Shown here: piece after piece, positions 1 to 10,543 of the stretch
Layout: every line of letters starts with the position of its first letter
Numbering within the stretch: position 1 is the stretch's first letter
Source: Hypericum androsaemum
Lineage: Eukaryota; Streptophyta; Magnoliopsida; Malpighiales; Hypericaceae
Direction of reading: 5' to 3'
Assembly: GCA_963995505.1 (NCBI GenBank)
Contig: OZ023184.1
Span: 16,490,228-16,554,227, forward strand
DNA: 64,000 nt
Position numbers and translations under genes: made by a program
Notes under the pieces: model-generated
What the model was told of the DNA's origin: nothing
The model's database searches: none
The model's input: only the letters and a program-made list of their open reading frames with translations

Positions 1-508
1 GGTGTGTGTGCTTTTGCTTTTGCTATTGTTTTGTTTGGTATGTGTGTTGTGCTTTTGCTCACAAGTCACTCTTGTTTGGTAATTTTGTCAGGCTTCGGTT
101 TAGTTTTATCTGTTTTTGTTTATGCTTTTGCTTGTTTGGTTTGGCTTTCGCCTAACCTGAAATTTTTTCGGATCTCGTTGCCTGTTCAGTGATAGCGGGT
201 GGAGAACCTGGTCTTGGTCGATTTACGTCGACCTTGACTCTCATCTGAATGTATCTTGTATGCATTCAGATGTCCTTGACAGTGTCTTGTGTCTTGAGGT
301 TATTGGCCAAAGGCTGTATTCGGCAGAATTTTACCCCTGTCGTTGGCTTTCGTGTCTTTTCGACCGCCTTTCGTTCCACCCGTGTCACTCTGTTGCCGTC
401 GGATTGGCTTTCGTTTTCTGTTTAGATTTTTTGTCTTATGTCTATGTATTTTGTACTGTAATCCGTTTATAATATAGGCTAAGTAATACTTTTATCCTTA
501 AAAAAAAA
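1..508 (+). mobile_element. 3' end of a LINE-like retroelement with poly-A
   Basis: The segment has no recognisable protein and ends in a run of eight to nine A at about 500-508. Immediately after it, sequence matches the middle of neprosin exon 7 (compare 49,768 onwards). A sequence ending in poly-A inside an exon is what a non-LTR insertion on the plus strand looks like. Its 5' part and the left target-site duplication lie outside the window. Short open frames at 4-192 and 260-472 have no recognisable motif. The LINE assignment is inference from the tail and insertion context. Confidence 0.5.
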
Positions 509-597
509 GCCCAGGTAACAACTCTTCTGGCCAATAACCAACATCCTCTCATTCGTTGCCGTACATTAAGAACCAATTTGCAGTAAATTCATCCAGC
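509..597 (-). pseudogene. Neprosin-domain gene relic, 5' part of exon 7
   Basis: Read on the minus strand this matches the start of exon 7 of the intact gene at 59,092-62,539 (DEFTANWF, then [10 protein letters not shown]). It carries an in-frame TGA between the two motifs, and the splice acceptor has become CTG instead of CAG. It is cut at 508/509 by the plus-strand poly-A insertion, so the rest of exon 7 presumably lies to the left of the window. Identity is clear; it is non-functional. Confidence 0.85.
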
Positions 598-1289
598 AAA
601 AAAAAAAAATCGAAAAAAGTAATATTGTTGAAATAATCTCAAGTGATTGGTGTTAGCATAATCATTTACTCAGAATAATTATGTTGTACATAATTTCAGG
701 CCAAATTATTTCGCTAGTGAGACCTTCAAAACAATCTTGACCTTTTGTTGATAGGGTTTGGTCTTCAATCTTGTTATTCATTCTTCGCTAGCGGAACCTC
801 CAAAATAATCTTGACCTTGTCTATAGTTGTTCACCAATTCATTTGTTTGTAAAATTGTAACGTCCTGTGATTAGATCAACTGTCTCCACAGATCAATACG
901 AACCTTTTCTAGCGTGTTTTTTTTTCACTCGCATGCATCCCGGAAAAAGGTATACCTTCTTGATATGAATAGTACCAATCAAATCACTTAAGACATTTCA
1001 GAGAGTACAGATCATTAACGAGATATCAAAAGTATATGAAATCAAAAGCCTTTAAATGTAGCAAGGGGAAGTTATTAAGATAGAATAACTAAAATATCAT
1101 AGATCACTTAAAAAAAGTACTATGTAGTTTTCAAGGTCATAGTAAAGATAACCTCTATTATCTGTCACTAAGTCGAGTTTATCTTCTTTATCTCAGCCAT
1201 CAGTCTGTTATTTCAAGTGTGACATTAGTGCCTTGACCACAAAACCTTTGAGGAAGTCAATAATGCTCTTTGGTTTTGGTCTTATTAGA
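598..1289. other. Decayed intron and intergenic sequence of the neprosin array
   Basis: No gene seen. Positions 620-715 resemble intron 6 of the neprosin gene at 49,875-49,980. Positions 1,035-1,150 resemble the spacer at 30,835-30,960 and 43,290-43,410. The block is therefore a diverged piece of the same array rather than unique DNA. Confidence 0.55.
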
Positions 1290-1476
1290 ACTGGAATAGA
1301 TTGGGGAATTGCCGCTTGCATTCTCATTACGTGATGGACCAATATACATACAAGTACAACTACCTGATAAGGCAACAGGCTAGGAAACCCTACGTGACCA
1401 AAACCCTAAGGTATACGAAGTCTAAACAATGACTAACGTAGGGATATACATAATTACAATATACTCCAATACTCTC
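1290..1476 (-). repeat. Presumed 3' LTR of Copia element 1, with polypurine tract
   Basis: On the minus strand a purine run (CTCGAAGGGAGAG, 1,477-1,489) directly precedes TATTGGAGTATATTG at 1,476. This is the expected order of polypurine tract then 3' LTR for a minus-strand Copia. No second LTR remains for comparison, so the left boundary (about 1,290) is set only by where homology to the array spacer stops. Confidence 0.5.
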
Positions 1477-1489
1477 CCTTCGAGTTAGA

Positions 1490-3533
1490 GTGTGAAGATT
1501 GACAAGGCCCAACTTGCGAATGAGCTCTTGAAACCAGTCCTAACCAAGAGCTTTCGTGAATAAATCAGCTAACTAGAAAATCATGGAAATCTTGCGCGAT
1601 GACTTTACCCGACTGAACTCTTTCTCGAACAAAATAACAATCCATCTCCACGTGTTTAGTACATTCGTGTTAGATAGGATTCATGGTGATGTGGACGATA
1701 GCCTGATTATCATAGAACAATGTAGTAGGATGCAGGAAGTAAACTCCCAAGTCTAAACAAAACTAACGTAACCACAAGATCTCACTGACTGTATCCACCA
1801 CAACATGATATTCGACCTCGGTGGAGGACCGAGCCATGACTTTTGCTTCTTCGTGTGCCAAGAGATCGGTGAGCCACCAAAAGAAATAAGATAACCTGAG
1901 GGGGACCTCCGCATCATCGGACAACTACCCCAATCAGTATCACAATAGGCCACAAGGTCCATCACAAAAGTGTTGCTCAGCCAGATGCCTTGTTCATGCA
2001 TTGTTTTGAGATACCGCCTGTTCGCAGCTTGTACATGCTCCATATTGGGGTTGTCCACAAATTGGCTCAAAATATTTACAATATAAGCTATGTCAGGTCT
2101 GGTGACTGTCAAGTACAACAAACGACTGACCAGCCGATGATAGCGGGAGGATTCAGCCACCACAACCTTCCCGGAGTAGAGCTTTTGATTTTGCTCGACG
2201 TGAAAATAACAAAGACGGAAATCATCTTTGCTACACTCTTTCAAAATATCGATGGTATATTTGTACTGACTGAGCACCAAGCCTTGCAAAGTAGTGACAT
2301 CCTCTATGTCAAGAAAATGCTTTAATGACCCAAAATCCTTAATACCAAACTGCTTATGAAGATACCGCTTGGTGAACTGAAGCATAGAGACATGATTCCC
2401 AATGAGGATAAAGTTGTCAACATAGACAAGGAGAATGAGCACCAGAGAACCTCGACGATGAATAAATATGGCATGATCTACTCTAGACCTGGTAAAACTG
2501 ATACCAAGTAGGGAGGTCGTGAGTTTGCTAAACCAGGTCTGGGAAGCCTGCTTCAAGCCATATAATGACTTTATAAGTCGACAGACCCAAGAATTTCCTG
2601 GCTGAGAGAACCCTTGAGGTACTTGCATATACATTTCCTCCGTTAAATCACCATGGAGGAAAGCATTATCGACATCCAATTGGTGGACTATCCATCGGCG
2701 CTTGACTGCTAGCGCTAAAAGGCAATGAACGGATACAACCTTTGCCACAGGGGCAAAAGTTTTATGGTAGTCAATCCCATCAACCTACTTGAAACTCCGA
2801 GCCACCAATCGTGCTTTGTAGCAGTCGATTATGCCATCTAGCTTGAACTTAATCTTGTACACCCACTTCGAGCAACAACATGTTTTCCAGGAGGCAAGTT
2901 GACGAGAACCCATATGCCATTAGATTTGAGAGTATCCACTTCACATTTCATTGCTTCCCACCAGCAAACATGCTTAACCACATCATGATAAAATTGGGGC
3001 TCAGATGTTGAGCTAAGTGCCGTGAGGTAAACCTGATGAGCGCGCAAAAATCTGTTATAGCTGATAAAGTGTGTTAGGGGATACAAGTTCGAGTTACCTG
3101 ACGAAGAGGGTGAAGCGGATGATGGCTCTGAAGGTAGTGCGGGGATGAGGGAGGGGGGTAGTTGAACTTGATATTCGTCAAGGCGAGCATGTGTCCAGCG
3201 TGGGCGTTTACTTCTACGAGGTGCAATTTGTGCAACCCCATTAGACTGTTTAGACCCAATATTAGCATCAGGAGGGTCTTTGGAAGTGGTTTGGCAAAAA
3301 CCATGTTCAATAGAGCTTTCGCCTACTGACACGTCGTCAACAACCAAAGCATGAACGTCTCCTGGCAGTGGTAATTTCTTAACAAAGAAATCATCATCAA
3401 TGGAGGGTGGAACTGAGATAGTGTGCTCCATGGCCGAAACCTTTTCATCATTGGAGGCAGCTTGATATGGAAAAAATACTTTCAATGAAAGTGATGTCCC
3501 GAGAAACTTGAAACCGAGAAACAATACGGACAC
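1490..3533 (-). mobile_element. Ty1/Copia element 1, truncated pol (integrase end, RT, RNase H)
   Basis: On the minus strand, in order: the end of integrase (VSRDITFIES, about 3,480); the Copia linker with YPLTHFISYNRFLRAHQ and a WWEAMKCEVDTL block (3,533-2,838); reverse transcriptase (QLDVDNAFLHGDL, LYGLKQASQTWF, then YVDN; 2,748-2,000); and RNase H start (PSGYLISFGG.PISW, about 1,880). Lesions: a frameshift between linker and RT, a second frameshift after SWHTKKQK near 1,845, and the catalytic YVDD box reads YVDN. Gag, protease, most of integrase and the 5' LTR are absent. The 5' break abuts the stop codon of the lipase-like pseudogene. Dead element. Confidence 0.88.
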
Positions 3534-5136
3534 TATGACTGCTGGTGGACTTCGTTCGGTACTGTTTGAGGTGTCTTTTTGAATGCATGTTTTTGGCAGC
3601 TCTCGAAGATGTTGTCGTATATATTAGGTCGAATTGAACTCCTGCTCTCTTGATTAAGAATGAACAGAATGTGATCGCCTTCCACAATCTTGTAATACCT
3701 GCATTTTGTTCAGATCCCACATATTGGTCAGCTCATGACATAATAGAATTTGGATAACAGGCTCAATTGTAAAACCCTTATGAACGTCATTGGATGGATC
3801 CCCAAGACGCTGGAAGGAATAGTGTAACCCATGACTTTCCTGGTTCGCTTAGTAGCGTAGCTGAAATAGTATGTATTGGAGAAAATTTGCATATGGCTGT
3901 TGAGCTGCATTGACCCTTGAATTGTAAGATCTGGTAGTATCTAATCTCTAGTCGCAAACCACCAAGAATTACCCAGCAGATAATCCATGAGACCCCGGAT
4001 GCCCAAGTTTTTCCACGATAAGTCCAAGTGATCGAATCCAAAGTTGTAATAAGCCTTCAGCCCAGGGATATCGCGCCAATCATAGATAACTACTCCTAAG
4101 CGGCAGACCTGAAGCAGACTTACTGGCTTCATGCTTCTGCCATCTTCTAGTCTAAGACAAGGGAACAGAGCAACCAGCAGAAGCTTGTCACCAAATCAAA
4201 ATGGCCAAACAACAAACTAAACAAAAAAGGCACGCTTTGAGAGATAGAATTTCAACATTGTTCATATACCCGCCCGAATCGGGAATGGCCACAAGCTTTG
4301 CTGTGTTCTTCCCCATAATCAACTTGCCCACCATTCAGGTAATAGAACAACTCCCTGGCCCTGAAGAACCAAAATCTTCATCCAATAAACCAAACACTAA
4401 CAATGCCAAAATCATAGAATACCTTAAGAACTCCAACCCACAAACCTATCATAAATACTAGTCAGAGAGCCCAAATCAGGAACAAGAACCCTCTCATCTT
4501 CCTTCTCTGCCCCTGCAAAATAGGACATACCTCCAAATCTCTGAAACCAAAGCAAAAAACAACAAGAAAATGAACCATTTTAAGAGACATTTCATTGATT
4601 AATCCAAATCACACGACCAAAAATACAAACTTTACCAAACACCCTTTTCTTTGGTGCTTCTCTGCTGCTATCTCTCGAGCACTGTCTGATCCTATTTAAA
4701 GAGAGACTCATGGGAGACACATTTTAAAGCTTCTTTAAGTGAATTCAAGTCCGTTATCAAACACCCCTTTAAATTAATTCAACACACCAACCAAAGGAAA
4801 CACACCCCTTTACCAAATCAAAAGATTCCATGGACCAAGACAATAAGAGGAAGGCACACCTTCTTCATCTTCTTCTCTGTTGAAGTATGAGATTTAACCT
4901 AGATTGGGGAAGAAGAAAGAAGAAGGTGAAGGAGAGAACTCGACAGCAAAACTGACTGGGCTTCATAGGCTTTATCACCCCCCACAACTTAGACAGTAAA
5001 AAAAAAGGCGAGGCTGTGACAAAGCTTTAGTGAATAGGTCAGCTGGTTGATATTCAGTTGGAATGTGGAATAAGCGCAGCACACCCTTCTGGACTTTCTC
5101 ACGAACGAAGTGACAATTGATCTTAATGTGCTTCAT

Positions 5137-5616
5137 TCATTCGTGGAAAATAGGATTTTCTGCAATATGTATAGCAGATTGATTATCACAGTAAACCAAA
5201 CTGGGACCAGAATCAGAATCATGAAGATCATCAAGAAGATATCGGAGCCATTGAATTTTGCGACTGACAGAAGATAAAGCTCTGTATTCAGCTTCTGAAG
5301 ATGATATGCACACAGTATCGTGCTTCTTTGATTTCCAGGAAATCAGGGAGTTGCCAAGAAAGACTGCAAATCCAGTGATGGACCTACATCTATCTGTGCA
5401 ATTGCCATAATTGCTATAGCAAAAAGCCTTTAACTTCGTATCGGGAGTAGAAGAGAAGTGCAGACCATAACCAGGATGCCCCTTTAGATAACAAAGAACC
5501 CTGCACACAGCCTTGAGATGCAAATCAGTAGGCTTGGACATAAATTGACTCAATTGGTGAACTGAAAAGTTAATGTCAGGTCGAGTATTTGTCGAGTAAA
5601 TTAGCTTGCCAATCAA
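5137..5616 (-). pseudogene. Copia RNase H and connection region of element 2
   Basis: An open stretch of 159 codons starts at MIGKLIYSTNTRPDI and includes SITGFAVFLGNSLISWKSKK, ISSSEAEYRALS and VYCDNQSAIHIAENPIFHE, the standard Copia RNase H motifs. It stops at the point where related elements continue with the RTKHI block. It is separated from the RT part by frameshifts and stops at about 5,640-5,970. Confidence 0.85.
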
Positions 5617-5969
5617 TTGTCTGTATCGAGAGGAAGTGATGGGTTCATCTGAAATAAACTAGAAATCATCATCTTCTTCCATTATGTGATCGTCATCCAG
5701 TAGAGTTCTATCAGTTGTATTCAATTGACAATTAAGCTCCATAGGTGTTGCTGCTGGTTTGCATTCAAGATAACCAGCATCTTTTAGCAGCTCCAATGTA
5801 TACTTTTTCTAACCAAGATGAATACCATTGCTATTTCTAGTCACTTCCAATTCTAAAAAATACTTCAAGTGACCCAGATCCTTAAGTTTGAAATGGGCAT
5901 TAAGATGAATCTTGATCTGATCAATGACAGAAAGGTTGTTGCCTGCAAGAACTATCTCATCCACGTAGA

Positions 5970-6445
5970 CTAGAATGACTGTAAAAGCATTACTAGTAGA
6001 TTGGTAAATAAAGAATGATCATATGCAGACTGACGAAACCCAATTCCAATGAATGCTTGAGTAAGTTTAGCAAACCATTGATGACTAGCTTGGTTTAATC
6101 CATAAATAGATTTCTTCAATCTGTAAACTTTGCATTGATCGTGAGCATCAATAGGCAGACCAGGTGGTATATCCATATAGACTTCTTCCTCAAGCTCTCC
6201 ATTGAGGAAAGCATTGTTGACATCCAGTTGCATAAGCACCCAATTTCTCTGCACAGCAAGAGCTAGAAGAAGTTTGATTGTACTAGCTTAGCAACTGGAG
6301 AAAAAGTATCAATAAAGTCGATCCCATAGGCTTGAGAGTAGCCTTTTACAATAAGTCTGGCCTTGTGTCTCTCCACAGAACCATTTGCTCTGTATTTGAT
6401 CCGATACACCCACTTACATCCAATTGACTTCTTATCCCTTGGCAA
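5970..6445 (-). pseudogene. Copia reverse transcriptase N-terminal part of element 2
   Basis: Two overlapping-frame pieces. One is 6,445-6,263 ([40 protein letters not shown]). The other is 6,254-5,970 (QLDVNNAFLNGELEEEVYMD, YGLNQASHQWFAKL). A frameshift near 6,260 separates them. The palm motif downstream reads VYVDEIVLAGNN, so the second catalytic Asp is lost. Upstream of 6,445 only decayed linker sequence remains before the 5' LTR. Confidence 0.85.
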
Positions 6446-7093
6446 ATGAACTAAGTCCCATGTCTTATTGTCCGTTAGTGCCTGTTAACTCAATTGTCAT
6501 AGCCTGGTTCCAATGCTCAGATTAGGAAGCTTCCTAGTATTTTGTGGGTTCATGGAATCTAAGAAGAGATATATGAAAGGCTCTATGTGTAACAGAAAAA
6601 TTATAAGTGAAAAATAAGAAGTAATGGGATATAAGTGGGGAAGAAGAAAGAAGAAGGTGAAGGAGAGAACTCGAGAGAGAGTTTGTTGGTGGGAGAAAAA
6701 GTTAATCCCATTTTTTGATAATTACTTTTCGATATGTCCAAAGATATGTATATACATATGTACAAACAGAAGACAGGTGGGACCCAATCTAACAATTTGT
6801 TACTAAACCATGAGTGGAGTGGGTCCCTTGTTTTTTCCCCTCATCAATGCCTGCCAAAGGCATGGAAAGGAATCTTCCACGTCATCAGGAGGAAGATGTG
6901 CTCAGCTGATTCCATTTTGCTTCTATTTGGGCCAAGTCCAAAGTCTTGTTTCGGTCTGAAAATTGACTGGGTTTCATAGGCTTTATCAAGAGATGATGGT
7001 GGTTGTTCTCCACAACATTAGGCTTGAAGAACCCATCACTCATGGATTGGGAGAGGTCACAAGCAACAACTGAGTTAAATATGTAAAACCCAT

Positions 7094-7151
7094 AAACCAT
7101 ATGCACCAAAGTGCTCACCAACAAACCATATGCACCAAAGTGCTCACCAAC
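7094..7151. repeat. 29-bp perfect tandem duplication in lipase-like exon 1
   Basis: Two adjacent identical 29-bp copies (7,094-7,122 and 7,123-7,151) lie inside the N-terminal coding sequence. Removing one copy restores a continuous frame from the ATG at 7,183-7,181 into LLVSTLVHMVYGFYIF. Because 29 is not a multiple of 3, the duplication is a frameshift. Confidence 0.9.
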
Positions 7152-7183
7152 AACTCTAACCCAGATATCCACCACCTCAACAT

Positions 7184-8223
7184 CCTATGATTATACACAC
7201 AAAACAAATGCCAAAAACCAAAAAAAAAGAGATGTATATATTTATTTACAAGGAGCCTTCTTGTGTACCCAGATAAAAAATTGGCAAAAAGAAGGCTCAG
7301 GAATCAAAGAATTGTGCCCTTTTTTAAAATCAAAACTCAGACTTTGCACAGGAAAAACCAAATGGGTTTCTTGTATTACGTGACTGGGAATGTGGCGGGT
7401 GAGGGAGAAAGCTCCTTTAAGAGGAGGTTCTTGGCTTCGCTTTATTTCTCCTTGGGAAAGGTTCTGGAAGGTGGGGTTTTTTTCCTTTGTTTCTGTGGTT
7501 GGGAGGTTTCAATTCACTTTGAAGTTTCAAAAGTAGTCCCGAGAAACATATTAATTGATGAACAAATTATTTTAATTTAACACGTTCTAATGTTTTCTTA
7601 GGAGATTCTGAACGGTTTTTTTTCCCGTTTCGTGTATACTGGTTGGGGGCTCCAAATTCCAATTCAATTCATAGTTTACAAGGGAAATGGTGAATGGTTC
7701 TGTTGAGGTACAAAATAATCTCGGCATTGTCAACATATTTCGAGGTACCCGGTGTGGTCTCAAAGTGACCGGGTGGCCGGTGACCGATGTGGTCTCAAAA
7801 TAACCGGTGGACGGTGTTGTCTTAAAGCGATCACTTCTGATTTTGAGTTGGAAAAAGATCGTCGATGGTCTCTCCTCCATTGAGTCCGATGATGGTCTTA
7901 CTTGGTTGAAATCGGTGACGATAGATCGCTTTGTTGTGTTGTCCTTGGTTCACTTCGGCTTGTCCTTGGATGACAACGTCCTTCTGTGATAAATTGGCCG
8001 TTACTTTTGACTCATAGGTTGGAATGATGAGATTCTAGTGGCTATGAAAAGATGAGATATGTATCTACCACTTTTTTTTGAAGAGCTTTGTCTAATTCAA
8101 ATCAGAAGTGGATCTAAACAAAGTGCTAAGTCCCGGTATTAGCTTGCTCGATGAGTTCTGTTGGACTTTGGTAGAACATAGATATCTTTTGACTCGGGCA
8201 TTGGATTAAGCTGATTCCTTTGG
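7184..8223. other. Upstream region of the lipase-like gene, no gene seen
   Basis: A candidate promoter and 5' flank of the broken lipase-like gene. Positions 7,745-7,830 contain an imperfect direct repeat built on GTGGTCTCAAA and ACCGG blocks. No coding similarity was recognised on either strand. Confidence 0.35.
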
Positions 8224-8617
8224 CTATAGAAATTTAGGACAAGGACTACAACTTTGTAGTTTATGTCTTGATCTTAAAGTCGCCAGAAGCTGGGCCTCAC
8301 CCAGAAGAAGGTTCAGGATCACCACGAGCCAGGTTCCTAGGTACCTGCAAAGTGCATTGCAGAAATCCAGAACATAAGTTCGAGGCGAGTTTAAAGGTAA
8401 CAAGATGGTTATGATCAATTTGGTTAAAAATAAAGCCATTCCTAGATAACCAAATACTCCAGCAAATATATATAGTCAAAATTGCAAGGTCCTGAGTTTC
8501 AGGATGCTTTGTGAAGTCAAAAATAAAACAAAGCCAGCTACCAAAGTGAGGGAAGGTAAGACTATCATGTCTATAACCAAAAGGACTACATAACCAAGTA
8601 GATTCAGCATGTGGAAG
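8224..8617 (-). mobile_element. LINE ORF2 C-terminal fragment (zinc-binding RT to RNase H junction)
   Basis: On the minus strand the frame reads ESTWLCSPFGYRHDSLTFP, then LTIYICWSIWLSRNGFIFNQ. This is the typical sequence between the zf-RVT domain and the RNase H domain of plant LINEs. It is fused directly, in frame, to Copia gag sequence to its right. No RT or endonuclease is present. Confidence 0.7.
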
Positions 8618-9305
8618 AACCAGAGGAGCTCCGACTGCCAGAGCTCCGGACACATCCTCCACCCCGGCCGCCTCGGCCACCACGTGCGCTGTAGTTGGCC
8701 GACGGAACCAAGTTAACGATAGAAGGTCCAGAACAGAGGAGATTCATTTCCTCGCTAAGAAGTTGAGCATGAAGATCTTAGAGAGCAACCAGCTCAATTT
8801 GAGCTTTAATATTCTGGATGAAAGGACGGTATTCTTCAGGGAGCCCGGCTAGGACCTTGTCCACGAGATCATCATCAGACAGCAGATGACCCAGGGTTGC
8901 CAATTGATCGGCCAAAGTTTTGGCCCTCAACATGTGAGCATCGATCATTTCTGACCCTTTCTTGAGACATTCCAGGGATTTCTTTAGCCGGTTGATGTTA
9001 GCACGAGATGTGGAGGCGTAAACCTAGCTCAGACGCTGCCAGGCCTCACGAGCAGTCTTGCAACCAATGATTTGTGGCAGAAAGGCGGTTGAAACAGAGA
9101 ATGTAATCCATGACAGGACCTTTTGATCCTTTTGATACCAAGCCTCGTTCTCCGGATTGGGAGTGGCAGCAGCAGCGGTGGTTCCATCCTCAATTGAGGA
9201 GGATGTGGAGTGCCAGCAAAGGTTGCCCAACCAATGAAAAACCAGCCCACGAATTTGAGATGCCTGGTGAAGGAAATCTTGGTTGTTTGCTTTATGCATA
9301 TGCAA
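8618..9305 (-). mobile_element. Copia gag (UBN2-type) fragment
   Basis: On the minus strand: GLVFHWLGNLCW near 9,240, then WYQKDQKVLSWITFSVSTAF and IIGCKTAREAWQRLS (9,150-9,024). After an in-frame TAG come LATLGHLLSDDDLVDKVLAG and EEYRPFIQNIKAQIELVAL (8,960-8,790). It ends in an Arg/Gly stretch (GGRGGRGGG, about 8,680). These are Copia gag blocks in the right order. Start, zinc knuckle, pol and LTRs are not found. Confidence 0.85.
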
Positions 9306-9456
9306 TATGGACTATCTTTTCACGTTCATTATCATTTGAAATGTTGAATATTTGTCTTGTAATGCCAGGGTTGGGAGTTCTAAGATTCAAGTAGCTTTAG
9401 CATGTGAGCATTCAGAAAATTGAAGCAAACATCCAGGAAAAGTAGCAGAGAGATGC

Positions 9457-10526
9457 GCGACAGTCGCCCACAAGCATTGCAAGATCGCTTCGGTCTTGCA
9501 AATTACCTTGTAGGGCCTACACAGCAGGTTAACAATCAAACTCAATAACCAATTTGGAAAGACACAAGGAGCATGTTATGTCAAACCCCAATCGAACACC
9601 ATGAGCTTCCAGCAAAGTTGGGTGAGTCAAGTGCGGAAAGGAGCGATGCTAGGTAGCTATTCCAGCGTCCGTATTCACCTTGTGCCAACCCTCCAGAGGA
9701 GCTTGCCACCTATCTTCAGCTTGCGGCATAAGTTGGTGAGTAGATGATACAGCCTGCCCAATGTCATTCCAAAACTGCAAAGTTGACGCCAAGATGCAAC
9801 GTCGGAACGAAATCAGTTTTCAGCCTCTGTGATACGTCACATAAAATTAATTTTTAACTCGAAGTTGCTGATATGTCAAGACGAAAAATATTTAAAATAG
9901 TCCATAATTTATATATATATATATATATATATATTTTATAAAACCCATTTAAATAAAAAATTCCTAGGCATACAACCTTTCAGCTTCAACCTCATACCTA
10001 ACCTCCATCTCCTCCCCTTCCCATCTAAAAAATTCAATTTAAATAAACATAATCTCTAACGTCAAGCTCCTACCAAACCTCTTCCAAAAACCTCCATGTA
10101 TGTATACCTCTTCCACAACTCTAATAAATTCTCCAAAAAGTTCCATTTTCACGGAGAGAGCGGAGGAGAAAATCGACAACCCACCGGAAACCATGAGCTC
10201 GAAACCCTCCCCCCTTCCTCGTGGATGCCAAGCAATGCGGAAACCAAAGAGATGCTCGATAGAATTGCCATGCAAGTGCAGCCCATCATGCGTAGGGACA
10301 ATTGGCGGGTTAAGCTGCTCTCCGAGTTCTGGTTAAAAAGCCCAATTTCCCAACATTTTTTTACTTGTAGCGACAGAGAGCATATTGAGGATTGATTGAT
10401 TTTGGTTTTTGTGGAATTAGGAGCAGACCTATTATTCTGTTTTTTTGTTGTTCAGAAAAACCCCTTATTCTGTTGGTGTTAAAGTTTTTGTCTTGACCCA
10501 AAAAAGTGGAAGCTTTTGTGTTTACT
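9457..10526. repeat. Duplication unit A, copy 1
   Basis: Matches 11,872-12,953 over about 1.07 kb with small indels: an AT microsatellite at 9,909-9,934 that is shorter in copy 2, and a 28-bp deletion near 10,251. It contains a promoter-like stretch and exon 1 of a WSS1-like gene. It ends at a run of 16 G (about 10,528-10,543). Confidence 0.9.
10193..10331 (+). pseudogene. WSS1/WLM-like exon 1, copy 1 (frameshifted)
   Basis: ATG at 10,193 begins MSSKPSPLPRGCQAMRKPKR as in copy 2. A 28-bp deletion relative to 12,652-12,679 then shifts the frame, after which the conserved block (MLDRIAMQVQPIMRRDNWR) is read in another frame. The same splice-donor position follows (TTCTG then GTTAAA at 10,332). 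Non-functional copy of the exon described at 12,599. Confidence 0.75.
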
Positions 10527-10543
10527 GATGGGGGGGGGGGGGG

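Larger units (their letters stand above)
4906..6988 (-). mobile_element. Copia element 2, internally deleted, inserted in exon 1 of the lipase-like gene
   Basis: Related terminal repeats bound the element. The 5' LTR is 6,988-6,638 (351 bp, TGATAAAGCC...TTCCCCA). The 3' LTR is 4,977-4,906 (72 bp, same ends but an internal deletion of about 280 bp). A polypurine tract (AAGTTGTGGGGGG) precedes the 3' LTR. Between them are only RT ([13 protein letters not shown] at about 6,420; QLDVNNAFLNGEL; LNQASHQWFAKL; YVDE in place of YVDD near 5,960) and RNase H (SISSSEAEYRAL-like block near 5,300, VYCDNQSAIHIAENP). Gag, protease and integrase are missing. Flanks both show ATCT but no clean 5-bp duplication. 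Several stops and frameshifts. Confidence 0.88.
3534..7183 (-). pseudogene. Alpha/beta-hydrolase lipase-like gene (At1g10740-like family), disrupted
   Basis: Exons identified on the minus strand. Exon 1, 7,183-6,989 continuing at 4,905-4,806 (MLRWWISG, VHMVYGFYIF, DLSQSMSDGFFKPN, then IVLVHGIF). Next, 4,540-4,446 (GGMSYFAGAEKEDERVLVPD). Then 4,360-4,257 (YYLNGGQVDYGEEHSKACGH). Then about 4,143-3,760 (DGRSMKPVSLLQVCRLGVVI, TYYFSYATKRTRKVMG). Last, 3,698-3,534 (IVEGDHILFI, TPQTVPNEVHQQS, stop). Splice signals remain at most exon edges. Lesions: a 29-bp tandem duplication at 7,094-7,151; a Copia insertion in exon 1; TGA in the HGIFGFGKG motif; a Trp-to-TAG stop before ILPDLTIQGS; and loss of the exons that should carry the GHSAGA nucleophile elbow and the GYRDEDW region. 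Family recall is from memory of plant lipase-like proteins; the order of motifs supports it strongly. Confidence 0.85.

Noticed and set aside
4201..4461. Plus-strand 86-codon frame as a gene
   Set aside because: Its minus strand encodes an exon of the lipase-like pseudogene (GGQVDYGEEHSKACGH).
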